Source: Polaromonas sp.
Lineage (GTDB): Bacteria > Pseudomonadota > Gammaproteobacteria > Burkholderiales > Burkholderiaceae
Assembly (NCBI GenBank): GCA_013823505.1
Contig: PNMH01000050.1
Location: forward strand, 1-27,350
Direction: 5' to 3'
Length of the DNA stretch: 27,350 nucleotides
Under the pieces are notes generated by a model. That model worked only from the letters and a program-made list of their open reading frames with translations. It was not told the origin of the DNA and ran no database searches. Shown piece after piece: positions 1 to 10,583 of the stretch. Within the stretch, counting starts at the first letter, position 1, and every line of letters begins with the position of its first letter. The translations under genes and the position numbers were made by a program.

Positions 1-2050
<2,050 letters not shown>

Positions 2051-2208
2051 GGGAAAACTCCTAAGGTTGAAAAACCGGGGGTTCCATGCGGGGGGCTGGT
2101 GACCTGTTGTTCTGTTGTGGGTCTGGCACCGGGCAGGAAGGCAAATGAGACGGCAGGGCCATTGATAATGACCCCGACACAACATCCGGTATTGTAAGGA
2201 CGCGCCCC
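2051..2208. promoter_or_regulatory. Divergent ppsA/ppsR intergenic region
   Basis: This 158-base gap must hold the promoters for both ppsA (leftward) and ppsR (rightward). The ppsR-proximal part is AT-richer, with TTGATAATGA near 2162 and TATTGTAAGGA near 2192; the AAGGA serves as the ppsR ribosome-binding site. I could not pair convincing -35 and -10 boxes at normal spacing in either direction, so no promoter is placed. Confidence 0.4.
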
Positions 2209-3030
2209 ATGCCCAACCGAACGGTCTTCTTCATCTCCGATGGCACCGGCATCACCGCTGAAACTTTCGGCAACGCCATCCTGAACCAGTTCGAGACGCC
2301 CATGCGCCGGGTTCGTCTGCCGTTTCTGGACGATGTCGACAAGGCACACCAGGCGGTGCGCCAGATCAACCACGCCGCCGATCTGGAGGGCAACCGACCG
2401 CTCGTGTTCACCACCGTGGTCGACATGGAGGTGCTCAACGTGTTCCGCACCCAGTGCAAAGGCGTCTTGCTGGACATGTTCGGCACCTTCATCGCGCCGC
2501 TGGAACACGAGTTGGGCATCAAGTCCAACCACCGCGTGGGCCGCTTCTCGGACGCCTCCAAGAGCCAGGCCTACAACGCCCGCATCGAGGCGATCAACTT
2601 CTCGCTGGCGCACGACGACGGCCAGAGCCACAAGGATCTGCAAGGCTCTGACGTGATCCTGGTGGGGGTGAGCCGCAGCGGCAAGACACCCACGTCGCTC
2701 TACCTGGCCATGCAGTACGGCCTGAAGGCATCGAACTACCCGTTGATCCCCGAGGATTTCGAACGTCGGCAGCTCCCGCCCGCGCTGGTGCCCCACCGCA
2801 AAAAGATCTTCGGCCTGACGATCGGACCCGAGCGCCTGAGCGAGATCCGCAACGAGCGCCGCCCGAACTCGCGCTATGCGAGCCTGGACAACTGCCGCAT
2901 GGAAGTGAGTGAGGCTGAGGGCATGATGCGGCGCGAGGGCATCCGCTGGCTGTCGACGACAACCAAGTCGATCGAAGAGATCGCGACGACGATCCTTCAG
3001 GAAATCCGCCCGGAACGCCTGGAGTACTGA
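2209..3030 (+). CDS. ppsR: PEP synthase regulatory protein (kinase/pyrophosphorylase)
   Basis: Bifunctional regulator of PEP synthase: ADP-dependent phosphorylation of a Thr next to the catalytic His inactivates PpsA, and phosphate-dependent removal reactivates it. The 273-residue protein is of normal length for the DUF299/PPSR family. It opens with [20 protein letters not shown], the conserved family N-terminus, and has a P-loop-like [11 protein letters not shown] at residues 153-163. The C-terminal half carries the family block [17 protein letters not shown]. An AAGGA lies about 10 bases before the ATG. Its divergent placement next to ppsA is common in beta- and gammaproteobacteria and supports the assignment. 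It is cytosolic, with no membrane segment or signal peptide. Confidence 0.97.
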   Translation: MPNRTVFFISDGTGITAETFGNAILNQFETPMRRVRLPFLDDVDKAHQAVRQINHAADLEGNRPLVFTTVVDMEVLNVFRTQCKGVLLDMFGTFIAPLEHELGIKSNHRVGRFSDASKSQAYNARIEAINFSLAHDDGQSHKDLQGSDVILVGVSRSGKTPTSLYLAMQYGLKASNYPLIPEDFERRQLPPALVPHRKKIFGLTIGPERLSEIRNERRPNSRYASLDNCRMEVSEAEGMMRREGIRWLSTTTKSIEEIATTILQEIRPERLEY

Positions 3031-3064
3031 GGCGTCTCGGGCGCGCCCAGCAGGGCGGGCAGCT

Positions 3065-3337
3065 TCAGCGGCGCAGCCGGGCCACCAGTCTGGCGACCGC
3101 CAGCACCAGCACCAGAATGATCACGTTCGAGACGAGCCCGGCGAGGATGGCGTGCGTGAGGCTGGCCTCACCGCCTGGCATGGTGGTGGGCAATATCACG
3201 GCCACGAACACCACACCGGCGACCAACGGGAGGATCTGCCCGGTCACGGGGGCGGTCCTGAGCATGGTCACCACCAGGGCAATGATCAGACCGATGCGAA
3301 ACACGTCGGTCAATTGCGAGAAGACGAGATCAATCAC
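3065..3337 (-). CDS. Small hypothetical membrane protein
   Basis: A 90-residue protein read from a GTG at 3337, with GGAAA about 10 bases upstream. It is dominated by hydrophobic stretches: about residues 13-27, 30-50 and 62-85, the last ending in an Arg-rich cytosolic tail (ARLVARLRR). This suggests three membrane helices. I do not recognise the family. The coding call rests on the sustained Val/Leu/Ile-rich reading, a plausible start and ribosome-binding site, and the fact that it fills the gap between ppsR and the next gene. It converges on ppsR, leaving only 34 bases between the stops. An ORF of similar size on the opposite strand has no such protein-like character. Confidence 0.6.
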   Translation of the reverse strand: MIDLVFSQLTDVFRIGLIIALVVTMLRTAPVTGQILPLVAGVVFVAVILPTTMPGGEASLTHAILAGLVSNVIILVLVLAVARLVARLRR

Positions 3338-3390
3338 GGGGGCGTTTCCTTTGGGCTGAAGCGGGCATCAAGCCCGCCATGTCCGCACCT

Positions 3391-3432
3391 CAAAAAAGAA
3401 CGGGCTTGGGTCTCCGGGAAGACCCAAGCCCG
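3391..3432 (-). terminator. Intrinsic terminator of the MFS transporter gene
   Basis: A perfect 13-bp stem (3401-3413 with 3420-3432) and a 6-base loop (3414-3419). In minus-strand sense it is followed by TTCTTTTTTG (3400-3391). It lies 16 bases past the stop of the MFS gene, as expected of a Rho-independent terminator. Confidence 0.93.
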
Positions 3433-3447
3433 GACATCGAGTCGGAA

Positions 3448-5250
3448 TTATCGAGCGGCGGAGTCGCCGGCGAAGATGTCCTTCTTGTGCGTGCCACCCG
3501 GCACGAACAGCGTGCCGATGACGACCGTCATGACCGCGATCACGATGGCGTACCAGAGGCCCGAGTAGATGTTGCCGGTCTGCGCAGAGATCGCAAACGC
3601 CGTCGCAGGCATCAGACCACCGAACCAGCCGTTGCCGATGTGATACGGCAGCGACAGACCGGAGTAACGGATGCGGGTCGGGAACATTTCAACCAGCATG
3701 GCGGCGATGGGGCCGTACACCATGGTCACCAGAATGACCAGGTAGGTCAGGATGGCGACGATGGTGAGCTTCTGCGACGAGAAGATGTCGAAGAAGTGCT
3801 TGGCCTTGGCGATGGAGGTGTTGTCGGCCGGCACGAGCGGGTAACCCGCTTGTTTCAGCGCGGCATTCAGGCTGCCGTCGAAAGTGGCCTTCGCCTTCTT
3901 CAACTCGTCGCCGGTCAGCTTGCTCGCGTCGTACGACGGGATCGCGGTTTCACCCACTTTCACCACCGCCGAGGTGCCCTCTGCGCTCACGATGGTCTCG
4001 TAGTTCACCGAGGTGCGGGCCAACTGTGCCTTGGCAATGTCGCAGGACGACGTGAACTTCACCGTGCCGGTCGGGTTGAACTGGAACGAGCAGTCGGTCG
4101 GCGACACCGTCACCGTGACCGGGGTCTGGTGTGCGGTGTAGAGCGCCGGGTTGGCGGTCTTGGTCAGGAGCGTGAACACCGGCAGGAAGGTGAGCGCACC
4201 CAGCAGGCAGCCGGTCAGGATGATCGGCTTGCGGCCGATGCGGTCAGACAGCGCGCCGAAGACCAGGAAGCCACCGGTGCCGAGGATCAGCGACCAGGCC
4301 ACCATGACGTTGGCGGTGAAGCTGTCGACCTTGATCACGTTCTGCATGAAGAACAGCGCGTAGAACTGGCCCGTGTACCAGACCACGGCCTGACCCGCGA
4401 CCAGACCCAGCAGCGCCAGCAGGGCGATCTTGCCGTTCTTCCAGTTGCCGAAGGCTTCGCTCAGCGGTGCCTTGGACGTGCGGCCTTCTTCCTTCATTTT
4501 CTTGAAGGCTGGGCTCTCGTTCATCTGCAGGCGGATGTAGAGCGAGATGGCCAGCAGGAAGATCGAGCCAATGAACGGAATGCGCCAGCCCCAGGCGTTG
4601 AACGCCTTGACCATCGTCGGATTGCCGTCGGCCATCAGCACAGCCACACCGTCTTTCAGCAGCGGCACGTCGGGATAAGCGCCGTTGACATAGCCCTGCA
4701 CCGACAGAATGACGATCAGCGACAACAGCAGACCCAGCGTCGCCGTGGTCTGGATGAAGGCGGTGAAGTAACCACGCTGGTTGGCGGGTGCGTGTTCGGC
4801 CACATAGATGGCTGCGCCACCGTACTCGCCGCCCAGTGCCAGGCCCTGCGCCATGCGCAGCAGGATCAGGATGATGGGCGCGGCCGTGCCGATGCTTTCA
4901 TAGTTGGGCAGGATGCCCACGAGAAAGGTCGACACGCCCATGATGACGATGGTCATCAGGAAGGTGTACTTGCGGCCGATCATGTCGCCCAGCATGCCGA
5001 ACACCAGCGCGCCGAACGGGCGCACGATGAAGCCGGCCGCAAAGGCCAGCAGGGCAAACACGTTGCGCGTGCTCTCGGGGAATGCGGTGAAAAACTGCGC
5101 ACCAATGATGGCGGCCAGCGAACCGTAAAGGTAGAAGTCGTACCACTCGAAGATGGTGCCGGCGGAAGAGGCCATGATGACCTTCTTCTCTTCGCGGGTC
5201 ATCGGCCGTGACCGTTCCCGCACGTTGTTGGTGATGTCAGCAGATGCCAT
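3448..5250 (-). CDS. MFS metabolite:H+ symporter with large periplasmic loop
   Basis: Inner-membrane transporter of the major facilitator superfamily, metabolite:H+ symporter group (ShiA/ProP/KgtP relatives), probably for an organic acid or zwitterion. Start MASADITNN is chosen because GGAG sits 9 bases before it; in-frame ATGs at 5265 and 5298 have weaker context. The product is 600 residues. Residues 30-45 (SSAGTIFEWYDFYLYG) are the family N-terminal signature. MFS motif A appears twice, GMLGDMIGRK at 85-94 and GALSDRIGRK at 332-341. The usual length is about 430-550; the excess is a hydrophilic stretch at about 363-493 between predicted helices 9 and 10, facing the periplasm, with Cys387 and Cys403. 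The gene is divergent from DUF485-actP, another carboxylate uptake unit. The substrate cannot be read from sequence. Confidence 0.93.
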   Translation of the reverse strand: MASADITNNVRERSRPMTREEKKVIMASSAGTIFEWYDFYLYGSLAAIIGAQFFTAFPESTRNVFALLAFAAGFIVRPFGALVFGMLGDMIGRKYTFLMTIVIMGVSTFLVGILPNYESIGTAAPIILILLRMAQGLALGGEYGGAAIYVAEHAPANQRGYFTAFIQTTATLGLLLSLIVILSVQGYVNGAYPDVPLLKDGVAVLMADGNPTMVKAFNAWGWRIPFIGSIFLLAISLYIRLQMNESPAFKKMKEEGRTSKAPLSEAFGNWKNGKIALLALLGLVAGQAVVWYTGQFYALFFMQNVIKVDSFTANVMVAWSLILGTGGFLVFGALSDRIGRKPIILTGCLLGALTFLPVFTLLTKTANPALYTAHQTPVTVTVSPTDCSFQFNPTGTVKFTSSCDIAKAQLARTSVNYETIVSAEGTSAVVKVGETAIPSYDASKLTGDELKKAKATFDGSLNAALKQAGYPLVPADNTSIAKAKHFFDIFSSQKLTIVAILTYLVILVTMVYGPIAAMLVEMFPTRIRYSGLSLPYHIGNGWFGGLMPATAFAISAQTGNIYSGLWYAIVIAVMTVVIGTLFVPGGTHKKDIFAGDSAAR

Positions 5251-5574
5251 TTTTGCTTGCTCCATGTATGTCCGGCACGAGGGCCCGACGGTTCTCACCC
5301 GCAGTCGGCTGCGGATCAGTTCTGTGTCTCCGGCGGCGAGTGTGTTAACGGTTTCTTACTGAAAAATTGCAAGCGGCGAGCGGCGATTCGAATCTAGGGA
5401 AAGCCCCTAGGAGATAGTGCCGAAGCTGACGCGAAGCTTTCAAAATGAGAGCAAGTGCCCCTGCTCTGTGGGCCACCGGACAGACGCTGTGTCAGCGCCG
5501 CTTCATATTCGGGTCAGTGCTTGGTAAGAGCCCAGGCCTACGCTGGTGGCTCCACTTCACAACGAGGAGACCCC
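5251..5574. promoter_or_regulatory. Divergent intergenic region, MFS gene / DUF485-actP
   Basis: This 324-base gap holds no supported gene. It contains an AT-rich block at about 5341-5370, and in minus-strand sense TTGCAA and TTAACA occur 18 bases apart, a weak candidate promoter for the MFS gene. A 6-bp inverted repeat lies at 5394-5410. A direct repeat CGAAGCT occurs at 5421-5427 and 5432-5438, an 11-base period. The rightward leader ends with GAGGAGA before the DUF485 start. An ORF starting at 5445 reads through into actP's frame but has no coding character before 5880. Confidence 0.5.
5394..5410. promoter_or_regulatory. Inverted repeat CTAGGG-N5-CCCTAG, candidate operator
   Basis: Perfect 6-bp arms around AAAGC in the middle of the divergent transporter intergenic region, about 165 bases from the DUF485 start and 144 from the MFS start. 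No T-run follows, so it is not a terminator. It could bind a carboxylate-responsive regulator; this is inference from position and symmetry only. Confidence 0.35.
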
Positions 5575-5883
5575 ATGCAAGACGACATGGTCCAACGCAT
5601 CCTGAGCCATCCGAAATACCAGGAGCTCAAGGCGAAACGATCCAGCTTTGGCTGGTGGCTGACCCTGGCGATGATGGTCGTGTACTACGGCTTCATCCTG
5701 CTGGTGGCCTTCAACAAGGAATTCCTCTCGCAGCGCCTGGGAGAGGGCGTGATGACGATCGGCATACCGATCGGCTTCGGCGTGATCGTGTTCACCATCG
5801 TCATCACGGCGATCTACGTGAAGCGCGCCAACACCGAGTTCGACGAACTCTCCAACGCAGTGGCACAGGCGGTGACGAAATGA
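5575..5883 (+). CDS. DUF485 membrane protein, ActP partner (YjcH-like)
   Basis: A 102-residue inner-membrane protein of the DUF485 family, which is regularly encoded just before the acetate/solute:Na+ symporter ActP (E. coli yjcH-actP). The family N-terminus is visible as [18 protein letters not shown]. Two membrane helices follow at about residues 26-46 ([18 protein letters not shown]) and 61-82 ([20 protein letters not shown]). A short charged cytosolic tail ends the protein. The start at 5575 has GAGGAGA 5-11 bases upstream. Its stop overlaps the actP start as ATGA, implying translational coupling. Its exact role is not established; a helper for the symporter is usually assumed. Confidence 0.93.
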   Translation: MQDDMVQRILSHPKYQELKAKRSSFGWWLTLAMMVVYYGFILLVAFNKEFLSQRLGEGVMTIGIPIGFGVIVFTIVITAIYVKRANTEFDELSNAVAQAVTK

Positions 5884-7607
5884 AGCACCTCACGCCAACC
5901 ATTCGTCGCACCCTCACACTGCTGGCCCTATTCGGGGTGTCGGCCGCTGTCTGGGCCGCTGGCGCCGACCTCGGTCAGTCCGAGAAGCAGGCCACCAACT
6001 GGACCGCCATCGGCATGTTCGGCGCCTTCGTGCTGTTCACGCTGTTCATCACCAAATGGGCCGCGGCCAAGACCAAGTCGGCGTCGGACTTCTACACCGC
6101 CGGCGGCGGCATCACCGGCTTTCAGAACGGCCTGGCGATCGCGGGCGACTACATGTCGGCAGCGTCTTTCCTCGGTATCTCTGCGGCGGTGATGGCCAGC
6201 GGCTTCGACGGGCTCATCTACTCCATCGGCTTCCTGGTGGGCTGGCCCGTCATCACCTTCCTGATGGCCGAGCGCCTGCGCAACCTGGGCAAGTTCACCT
6301 TTGCCGACGTGGCGGCTTTCCGCTTCGAGCAGACCCCGATCCGCATCTTTGCGGCCTCGGGCACGCTGGTGGTGGTGGCGTTCTACTTGATCGCGCAGAT
6401 GGTGGGTGCGGGCCAGCTGATCAAGCTGCTGTTCGGTCTGGAGTACTGGATCGCGGTGGTGATCGTGGGCGCGCTCATGATGGTGTATGTGCTGTTCGGC
6501 GGCATGACGGCCACCACCTGGGTGCAGATCATCAAGGCGTGCCTGCTGCTGGGTGGTGCCTCATTCATGGCGCTCTCGGTGCTCTGGCACTTCGGCTTCA
6601 GCCCGGAGGCCATGTTCGCCGGTGCGGTGAAGATCAAGACCGACCTCGCCCTGAAAGACGGCAAGACCGCCGAGGTGGCCGCGTCGCTCGGGCAATCCAT
6701 CATGGGGCCGGGCAACTTCGTGAAAGACCCGATCTCGGCCATCAGCTTCGGCATGGCGCTGATGTTCGGCACCGCCGGCCTGCCGCACATCCTCATGCGC
6801 TTCTTCACCGTGCCCAGCGCCAAGGAAGCGCGCAAGTCAGTGATGTGGGCCACCGGCTGGATCGGCTACTTCTACCTGCTGACCTTCATCATCGGCTTCG
6901 GTGCCATCACCTTCGTGCTGACCAACCCGCAGTTCCTCGACGCCAAGGGCGCGCTGCTGGGTGGCAACAACATGGCGGCGGTGCACCTGTCCAACGCGGT
7001 CGGCGGCAACGTGTTCCTGGGCTTCATCTCGGCGGTGGCCTTTGCCACCATCCTCGCGGTGGTGGCCGGTCTCACGCTCTCGGGCGCCTCGGCCGTCTCG
7101 CACGACCTCTATGCCACCGTCATCAAAAAGGGCAAGGCCGACAGCGCCTCCGAGCTGCGCGTGTCCAAGATGACCACCATCGCGCTCGGCGTGGTGGCGG
7201 TGGTGCTGGGCATCGCGTTCGAGAAGCAGAACATCGCCTTCATGGTGTCGCTGGCTTTTGCGATCGCGGCCTCGGCCAACTTCCCCGTGCTGTTCATGAG
7301 CGTGCTGTGGAAAGACTGCACCACCAAGGGCGCGGTGATCGGTGGCTTCCTGGGTCTCATCTCGTCGGTGGCCCTCACCGTGGTGTCGCCCTCGGTGTGG
7401 GAAGTGACGCTGGGCAACCCCAAAGGCTCGGCGCTGTTCCCCTACACCTCGCCCGCCCTCTTCTCCATGACCATCGGCTTCGTGGGCATCTGGCTCTTTT
7501 CCATCCTGGACAACAGCCAGCGCGCCAAGGTGGACCGGGCGGGCTTCCTCGCACAGCAGGTGCGCTCGGAAACCGGCATTGGCGCATCGGGCGCGTCGGG
7601 GCACTGA
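5880..7607 (+). CDS. actP: Solute:sodium symporter, acetate permease ActP-like
   Basis: Inner-membrane Na+-coupled symporter of the SSS family that imports acetate or similar short carboxylates. The 575-residue product begins at the ATG overlapping the DUF485 stop. A signal-like helix (residues 9-27, ending AVWAAG) precedes the SSS body, as in E. coli ActP (549 residues). Family blocks are clear: [22 protein letters not shown] and [12 protein letters not shown] near residues 65-100, and [14 protein letters not shown] near 300. About 13 membrane helices can be traced, including [21 protein letters not shown] near 390-410. The gene ends before a strong terminator. Acetate is the best-known substrate, but related 2-4 carbon acids are possible. 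Confidence 0.94.
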   Translation: MKHLTPTIRRTLTLLALFGVSAAVWAAGADLGQSEKQATNWTAIGMFGAFVLFTLFITKWAAAKTKSASDFYTAGGGITGFQNGLAIAGDYMSAASFLGISAAVMASGFDGLIYSIGFLVGWPVITFLMAERLRNLGKFTFADVAAFRFEQTPIRIFAASGTLVVVAFYLIAQMVGAGQLIKLLFGLEYWIAVVIVGALMMVYVLFGGMTATTWVQIIKACLLLGGASFMALSVLWHFGFSPEAMFAGAVKIKTDLALKDGKTAEVAASLGQSIMGPGNFVKDPISAISFGMALMFGTAGLPHILMRFFTVPSAKEARKSVMWATGWIGYFYLLTFIIGFGAITFVLTNPQFLDAKGALLGGNNMAAVHLSNAVGGNVFLGFISAVAFATILAVVAGLTLSGASAVSHDLYATVIKKGKADSASELRVSKMTTIALGVVAVVLGIAFEKQNIAFMVSLAFAIAASANFPVLFMSVLWKDCTTKGAVIGGFLGLISSVALTVVSPSVWEVTLGNPKGSALFPYTSPALFSMTIGFVGIWLFSILDNSQRAKVDRAGFLAQQVRSETGIGASGASGH

Positions 7608-7656
7608 GCGCCACGCTGCAGGCGGTGCGCCCACAGGTTGCACCGCCCCACCCCCA

Positions 7657-7688
7657 GGCCGCCAGGTTTCCTCTGGCGGCCTTTTTTT
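7657..7688 (+). terminator. Intrinsic terminator of DUF485-actP
   Basis: A 9-bp stem GGCCGCCAG (7657-7665) pairs with CTGGCGGCC (7673-7681) around a 7-base loop and is followed by seven T residues. It lies about 50 bases past the actP stop and isolates that operon from the accessory cluster that starts at 7738. Confidence 0.95.
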
Positions 7689-7737
7689 CGTACGATCGCC
7701 TCGATTGCCCGGCATCAACGCACAGGGAGCGAGCGGA

Positions 7738-9489
7738 GTGACGCCCGACGACGAACTCAACACCACGCAGTGGGCGGCCGCCATCGCCCTCATGCTCGCA
7801 CTGCTGGTGCCGCTGGCGGTGCTGCTGGCCGTGTGGTTCAAGAAACGCTACGCGCGAGCGGTGGTGCGGCTGCAGTCCACCACCGTCACGCATGAAGCGC
7901 CCGCACATGCGCCCATGCCCGAGCCGGATCTGGTGCCAGACGAAAGGGTGGCCATACCCGAGCTCGTCATGCGGGTGCTGCCCGCCGGCGCCATGGCGCC
8001 AGCAACCCCAGACCGGGACCCCACCGACCCCGCTCGCCGATTGCGGCGGCGCGTGCTGTTGCTGCAGTTCGTTGCGGGGTTGATGTACTGGTGGACGCTG
8101 CTGCTGGTGGTGGGCATCGCATTCGCCTACCTGGACAGCGTGACGAGCGAGCCCACCAAGACCACCGAGGCCCTGCCGGCCTTCGTGATGCACCTCCTGC
8201 TGTGGCCGCTGCTTTTCCTGCCGGTTGCCCTGGCCTGGGCATTTCAGGCCGGCTTGCCCGAGCGCCGGGTGTGGGCAGCGACCGGCATCGCGCTCGTTGC
8301 GTTCTCGGTGGGCATGGCGTTCAGCGGCGCGGGCTGGCTGATCGGCCTCGGATTTGCAGGCCTCTGTGCCCTGCTCGCCCTGATGCTCGCCACCTTCATC
8401 CGTCCCGCAGTGAGGGGTGCCGGGCCGCCGCTGGTGGCGGCCTTCACGGTGGGCTTGCTGAGCTTCAGTGCGCTGATGTGGCTGGGCACCTTGCTCGACT
8501 CGTCGCCCGACGACGAGCTGGTGGGCTGGACCGACTGGCTGCTCGCCCTGCTCGTCCTGGCGGTCTTGCTGGGTGTTGCGGCCTTCGCGTCGTGGCGCAT
8601 GCTGCTGCGCCTGGCGCGCCGTTACGCCGACAAACGCTTCAGCGAACTGCAACTGGCGCTGGGCGCCTACTGGGCGCTCATCACCGCCTTCTCGCTCACC
8701 CTCGTGCTGCTGCTCTCGTTCGAAGAGCGCACCGGCGCCAGCATGGAGTGGCTCGGTCTGGCCATCTTGATCGTGTGGGTGGCGTGGCGCTGGCTGCAAC
8801 GCATGGCCTTGTGGGTGGCGCTGCGCCGGGCGCCCGCGCCGCTGGGTCCTTTGCTGCTGCTGCGCGTGTTCAAACCGTCGAACCGCTCCGAAGCCTTCAC
8901 CGACCGTTTTCTGGCGCGCTGGCGCTTTGCCGCACCCGTGTGGATGATCGCCGGCCCCGATCTCGCGGGCGCCTACATGGAGCCCGACGAGTTCTTCGCT
9001 TTCTTGCGCCGCCGGCTGCACGAGCGCTTCATCACCCGCGCCGACCAATTACCGCAGGCGCTGGCCGCCATGGACAACGCGCGGGATCCCGACGGTCGTT
9101 TTCGCGTGAACGAACTCTTCTGCGCCAACACCACGTGGCAAGCCACCGTGCTGGCACTGATCGAGCGCGCCGGTGTGGTCATGCTCGATCTGCGCGAGTA
9201 CACCCCCGAGCGGGCAGGCACGCACTTCGAGCTCGAAGAACTGCTGCGCCGCGCACCGTTGCACAAGGTGCTGCTGGTCGTGGGGCCGCACGAAAAGCTG
9301 CCGCAGATCCAGGCCGGCATCGCGGACATCTGGCGGTCCGTGGCCCACCTGCGCCCGGCCACGGGACCACAGCCGTGCTTGAACATCGTGCAGATCGGCG
9401 CCGGCAGCGATGCAGAAATGTGGGGACTGTTTCGCGCCGTGGCGGCCGCCGCCACCGCGAATGACGGCGTACATCCGACGGCGCCCTGA
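7738..9489 (+). CDS. Multi-pass membrane protein with large cytosolic C-terminal domain
   Basis: Family not recognised with certainty. The GTG at 7738 is taken as start: AGGGAG lies about 10 bases upstream, and anything further 5' would run through the actP terminator. The 583-residue product has a first helix at about 13-34, a Pro/Ala-rich loop (50-100), then about eight helices (106-131, 148-170, 178-195, 199-222, 231-251, 266-285, 308-327, 336-358). The last ~215 residues are soluble. That domain has strand-like LLLLRVFKP (372-380), VWMIAGPDL (401-409), VVMLDLREYTPERAG (480-494) followed by HFELEELL (496-503), and KVLLVVGP (510-517). This alternating pattern, with Glu residues after the DLR strand, looks like a Rossmann or TIR/deoxyribosyltransferase-type fold; that is inference. 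It is the first gene before the caspase-like gene, 130 bases away, and may be part of the same system. Confidence 0.8.
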   Translation: MTPDDELNTTQWAAAIALMLALLVPLAVLLAVWFKKRYARAVVRLQSTTVTHEAPAHAPMPEPDLVPDERVAIPELVMRVLPAGAMAPATPDRDPTDPARRLRRRVLLLQFVAGLMYWWTLLLVVGIAFAYLDSVTSEPTKTTEALPAFVMHLLLWPLLFLPVALAWAFQAGLPERRVWAATGIALVAFSVGMAFSGAGWLIGLGFAGLCALLALMLATFIRPAVRGAGPPLVAAFTVGLLSFSALMWLGTLLDSSPDDELVGWTDWLLALLVLAVLLGVAAFASWRMLLRLARRYADKRFSELQLALGAYWALITAFSLTLVLLLSFEERTGASMEWLGLAILIVWVAWRWLQRMALWVALRRAPAPLGPLLLLRVFKPSNRSEAFTDRFLARWRFAAPVWMIAGPDLAGAYMEPDEFFAFLRRRLHERFITRADQLPQALAAMDNARDPDGRFRVNELFCANTTWQATVLALIERAGVVMLDLREYTPERAGTHFELEELLRRAPLHKVLLVVGPHEKLPQIQAGIADIWRSVAHLRPATGPQPCLNIVQIGAGSDAEMWGLFRAVAAAATANDGVHPTAP

Positions 9490-9561
9490 GTAGCCCGAAA
9501 GCTCCCAATCTGGACATTCGCTTACAACTTGAGATTTGCTTCATAAGGACAAAGCGCCCAA

Positions 9562-9594
9562 AATTTGTGACAGATTGCACAGTTCGCACAAATT
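9562..9594. promoter_or_regulatory. Inverted repeat AATTTGTG-N17-CACAAATT upstream of caspase gene
   Basis: Perfect 8-bp arms at 9562-9569 and 9587-9594, in an unusually AT-rich 130-base gap (9490-9619) immediately before the caspase-like gene. A weak promoter-like pair, TTGCTT and CAAAAT with 17-base spacing, lies at about 9536-9564. The symmetry, and the position about 26 bases before the start codon, suggest an operator or activator site for the cluster. No regulator gene is seen in the window, and no T-run supports a terminator. Confidence 0.4.
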
Positions 9595-9619
9595 GAAACA
9601 GCCACCCGGGGGAGTTCAC

Positions 9620-10525
9620 ATGGCCAGCAAAGCGTCTGTCTCCGCTGCGAAGAAGCCCCAGGCCCATTCGCTGCACATCGGCATCAACGAGGTGAGCGCG
9701 GCCCACTACGAGGGCTGGACCGGACCTTTGGCCGCGTGCGAATTCGACGCACACGACATGGCGGCACTCGCGCAATCCCGGGGCATCAAGAGCAGCCTCC
9801 TGATCACGAAAAAGGCCACCCGAGCCAACCTGCTGGCAGCCCTGCGCAAGGCGGCCAAGGCGTTGGGCGATGGCGATTTCTTCTTCATGAGTTTTTCCGG
9901 TCACGGCGGACAGGTGCCCGACGTGAGCGGTGAAGAAGACGACAAACAGGACGAAACCTGGTGCCTGTATGACGGCCAGCTCATCGACGACGAGCTCTAC
10001 TTCGAGCTCAGCAAGTTCAAGGCCGGTGTGCGCATCTTCGTGGTCTCGGACAGTTGCCACAGCGGCACCGTGGTGCGCGCCGCGCGGCCCCAGCCCGGCT
10101 CCCCTTCCCAACGCCCGCGCATCATGCCGCCGGCCGTGGGCATGCGTGTGTATGCGGCGCACAAGGCCTTCTACGACCAGCTGCAGAACGATGTGGCCAA
10201 GGTGGCCGGCGGGCGTGTGACCGACCCCGACACCGCGCTGGCCAACGTGACCGTGAGCAACCGGCTCACCGGCATCGTCAAGGACTTCAAGCCCGCCCTC
10301 ATCCTGATCTCGGGCTGCCAGGACAACCAGTTCTCCATGGACGGCGATCACAACGGCGCCTTCACCGAACAACTGCTGCGCGTGTGGAACAACGGCGCCT
10401 TCACCGGCAGCTACGCGCGCCTGCATGCGCTCGTCCGCGCGGGCCTGCCACCGAGCCAGTCGCCCAACCTGTTCACGCTCGGGTCAGCAGCTGCGTTTCT
10501 CAAACAGGCGCCGTTCAGCGTCTGA
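9620..10525 (+). CDS. Caspase-fold peptidase (C14, metacaspase-like)
   Basis: A cysteine protease of the caspase/metacaspase clan; prokaryotic members usually cleave after Arg or Lys. The 301-residue protein has the p20-like core: strand SLHIGIN (17-23), acidic-face block [15 protein letters not shown] (38-52), strand and catalytic His in [12 protein letters not shown] (87-98, His95), and catalytic Cys in [11 protein letters not shown] (140-150, Cys146). Both catalytic residues are present, so it should be active. A p10-like part is seen in [25 protein letters not shown], approximately 236-260. No signal peptide or extra recruitment domain is visible, so it looks like a stand-alone cytosolic protease. 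Start chosen at ATG 9620 with GGGGGAG about 6 bases before it. The gene heads a run of effector-type genes including a second caspase-clan (CHAT) domain. Confidence 0.92.
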   Translation: MASKASVSAAKKPQAHSLHIGINEVSAAHYEGWTGPLAACEFDAHDMAALAQSRGIKSSLLITKKATRANLLAALRKAAKALGDGDFFFMSFSGHGGQVPDVSGEEDDKQDETWCLYDGQLIDDELYFELSKFKAGVRIFVVSDSCHSGTVVRAARPQPGSPSQRPRIMPPAVGMRVYAAHKAFYDQLQNDVAKVAGGRVTDPDTALANVTVSNRLTGIVKDFKPALILISGCQDNQFSMDGDHNGAFTEQLLRVWNNGAFTGSYARLHALVRAGLPPSQSPNLFTLGSAAAFLKQAPFSV

Positions 10526-10531
10526 CCGGTT

Positions 10532-10555
10532 GGCGCCCCGGCTGGCGCCTTGTTT
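10532..10555 (+). terminator. Possible attenuator hairpin between caspase and amidase genes
   Basis: GGCGCC (10532-10537), a 6-base loop, GGCGCC (10544-10549), then TTGTTT. The stem is short and the tail impure, so partial termination or RNA processing inside the operon is more likely than a full stop. It sits within the 58-base gap between the two genes. Confidence 0.3.
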
Positions 10556-10583
10556 GCATCGGCAACCCAAGGGAGGGTTTCAC

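Noticed and set aside
3361..3377. GCGGGC-N5-GCCCGC hairpin as a terminator
   Set aside because: No T-run on either side; the stronger hairpin at 3401-3432 with a T-run serves the MFS gene.
3379..5211. Plus-strand ORF of 610 codons opposite the MFS transporter
   Set aside because: Charged, repetitive shadow sequence with no membrane helices or motifs; it also begins next to the transporter's terminator.
7579..7737. Upstream in-frame extension of the membrane protein gene
   Set aside because: It would start within actP and read through the actP terminator hairpin; the GTG at 7738 has a ribosome-binding site and a natural N-terminus.
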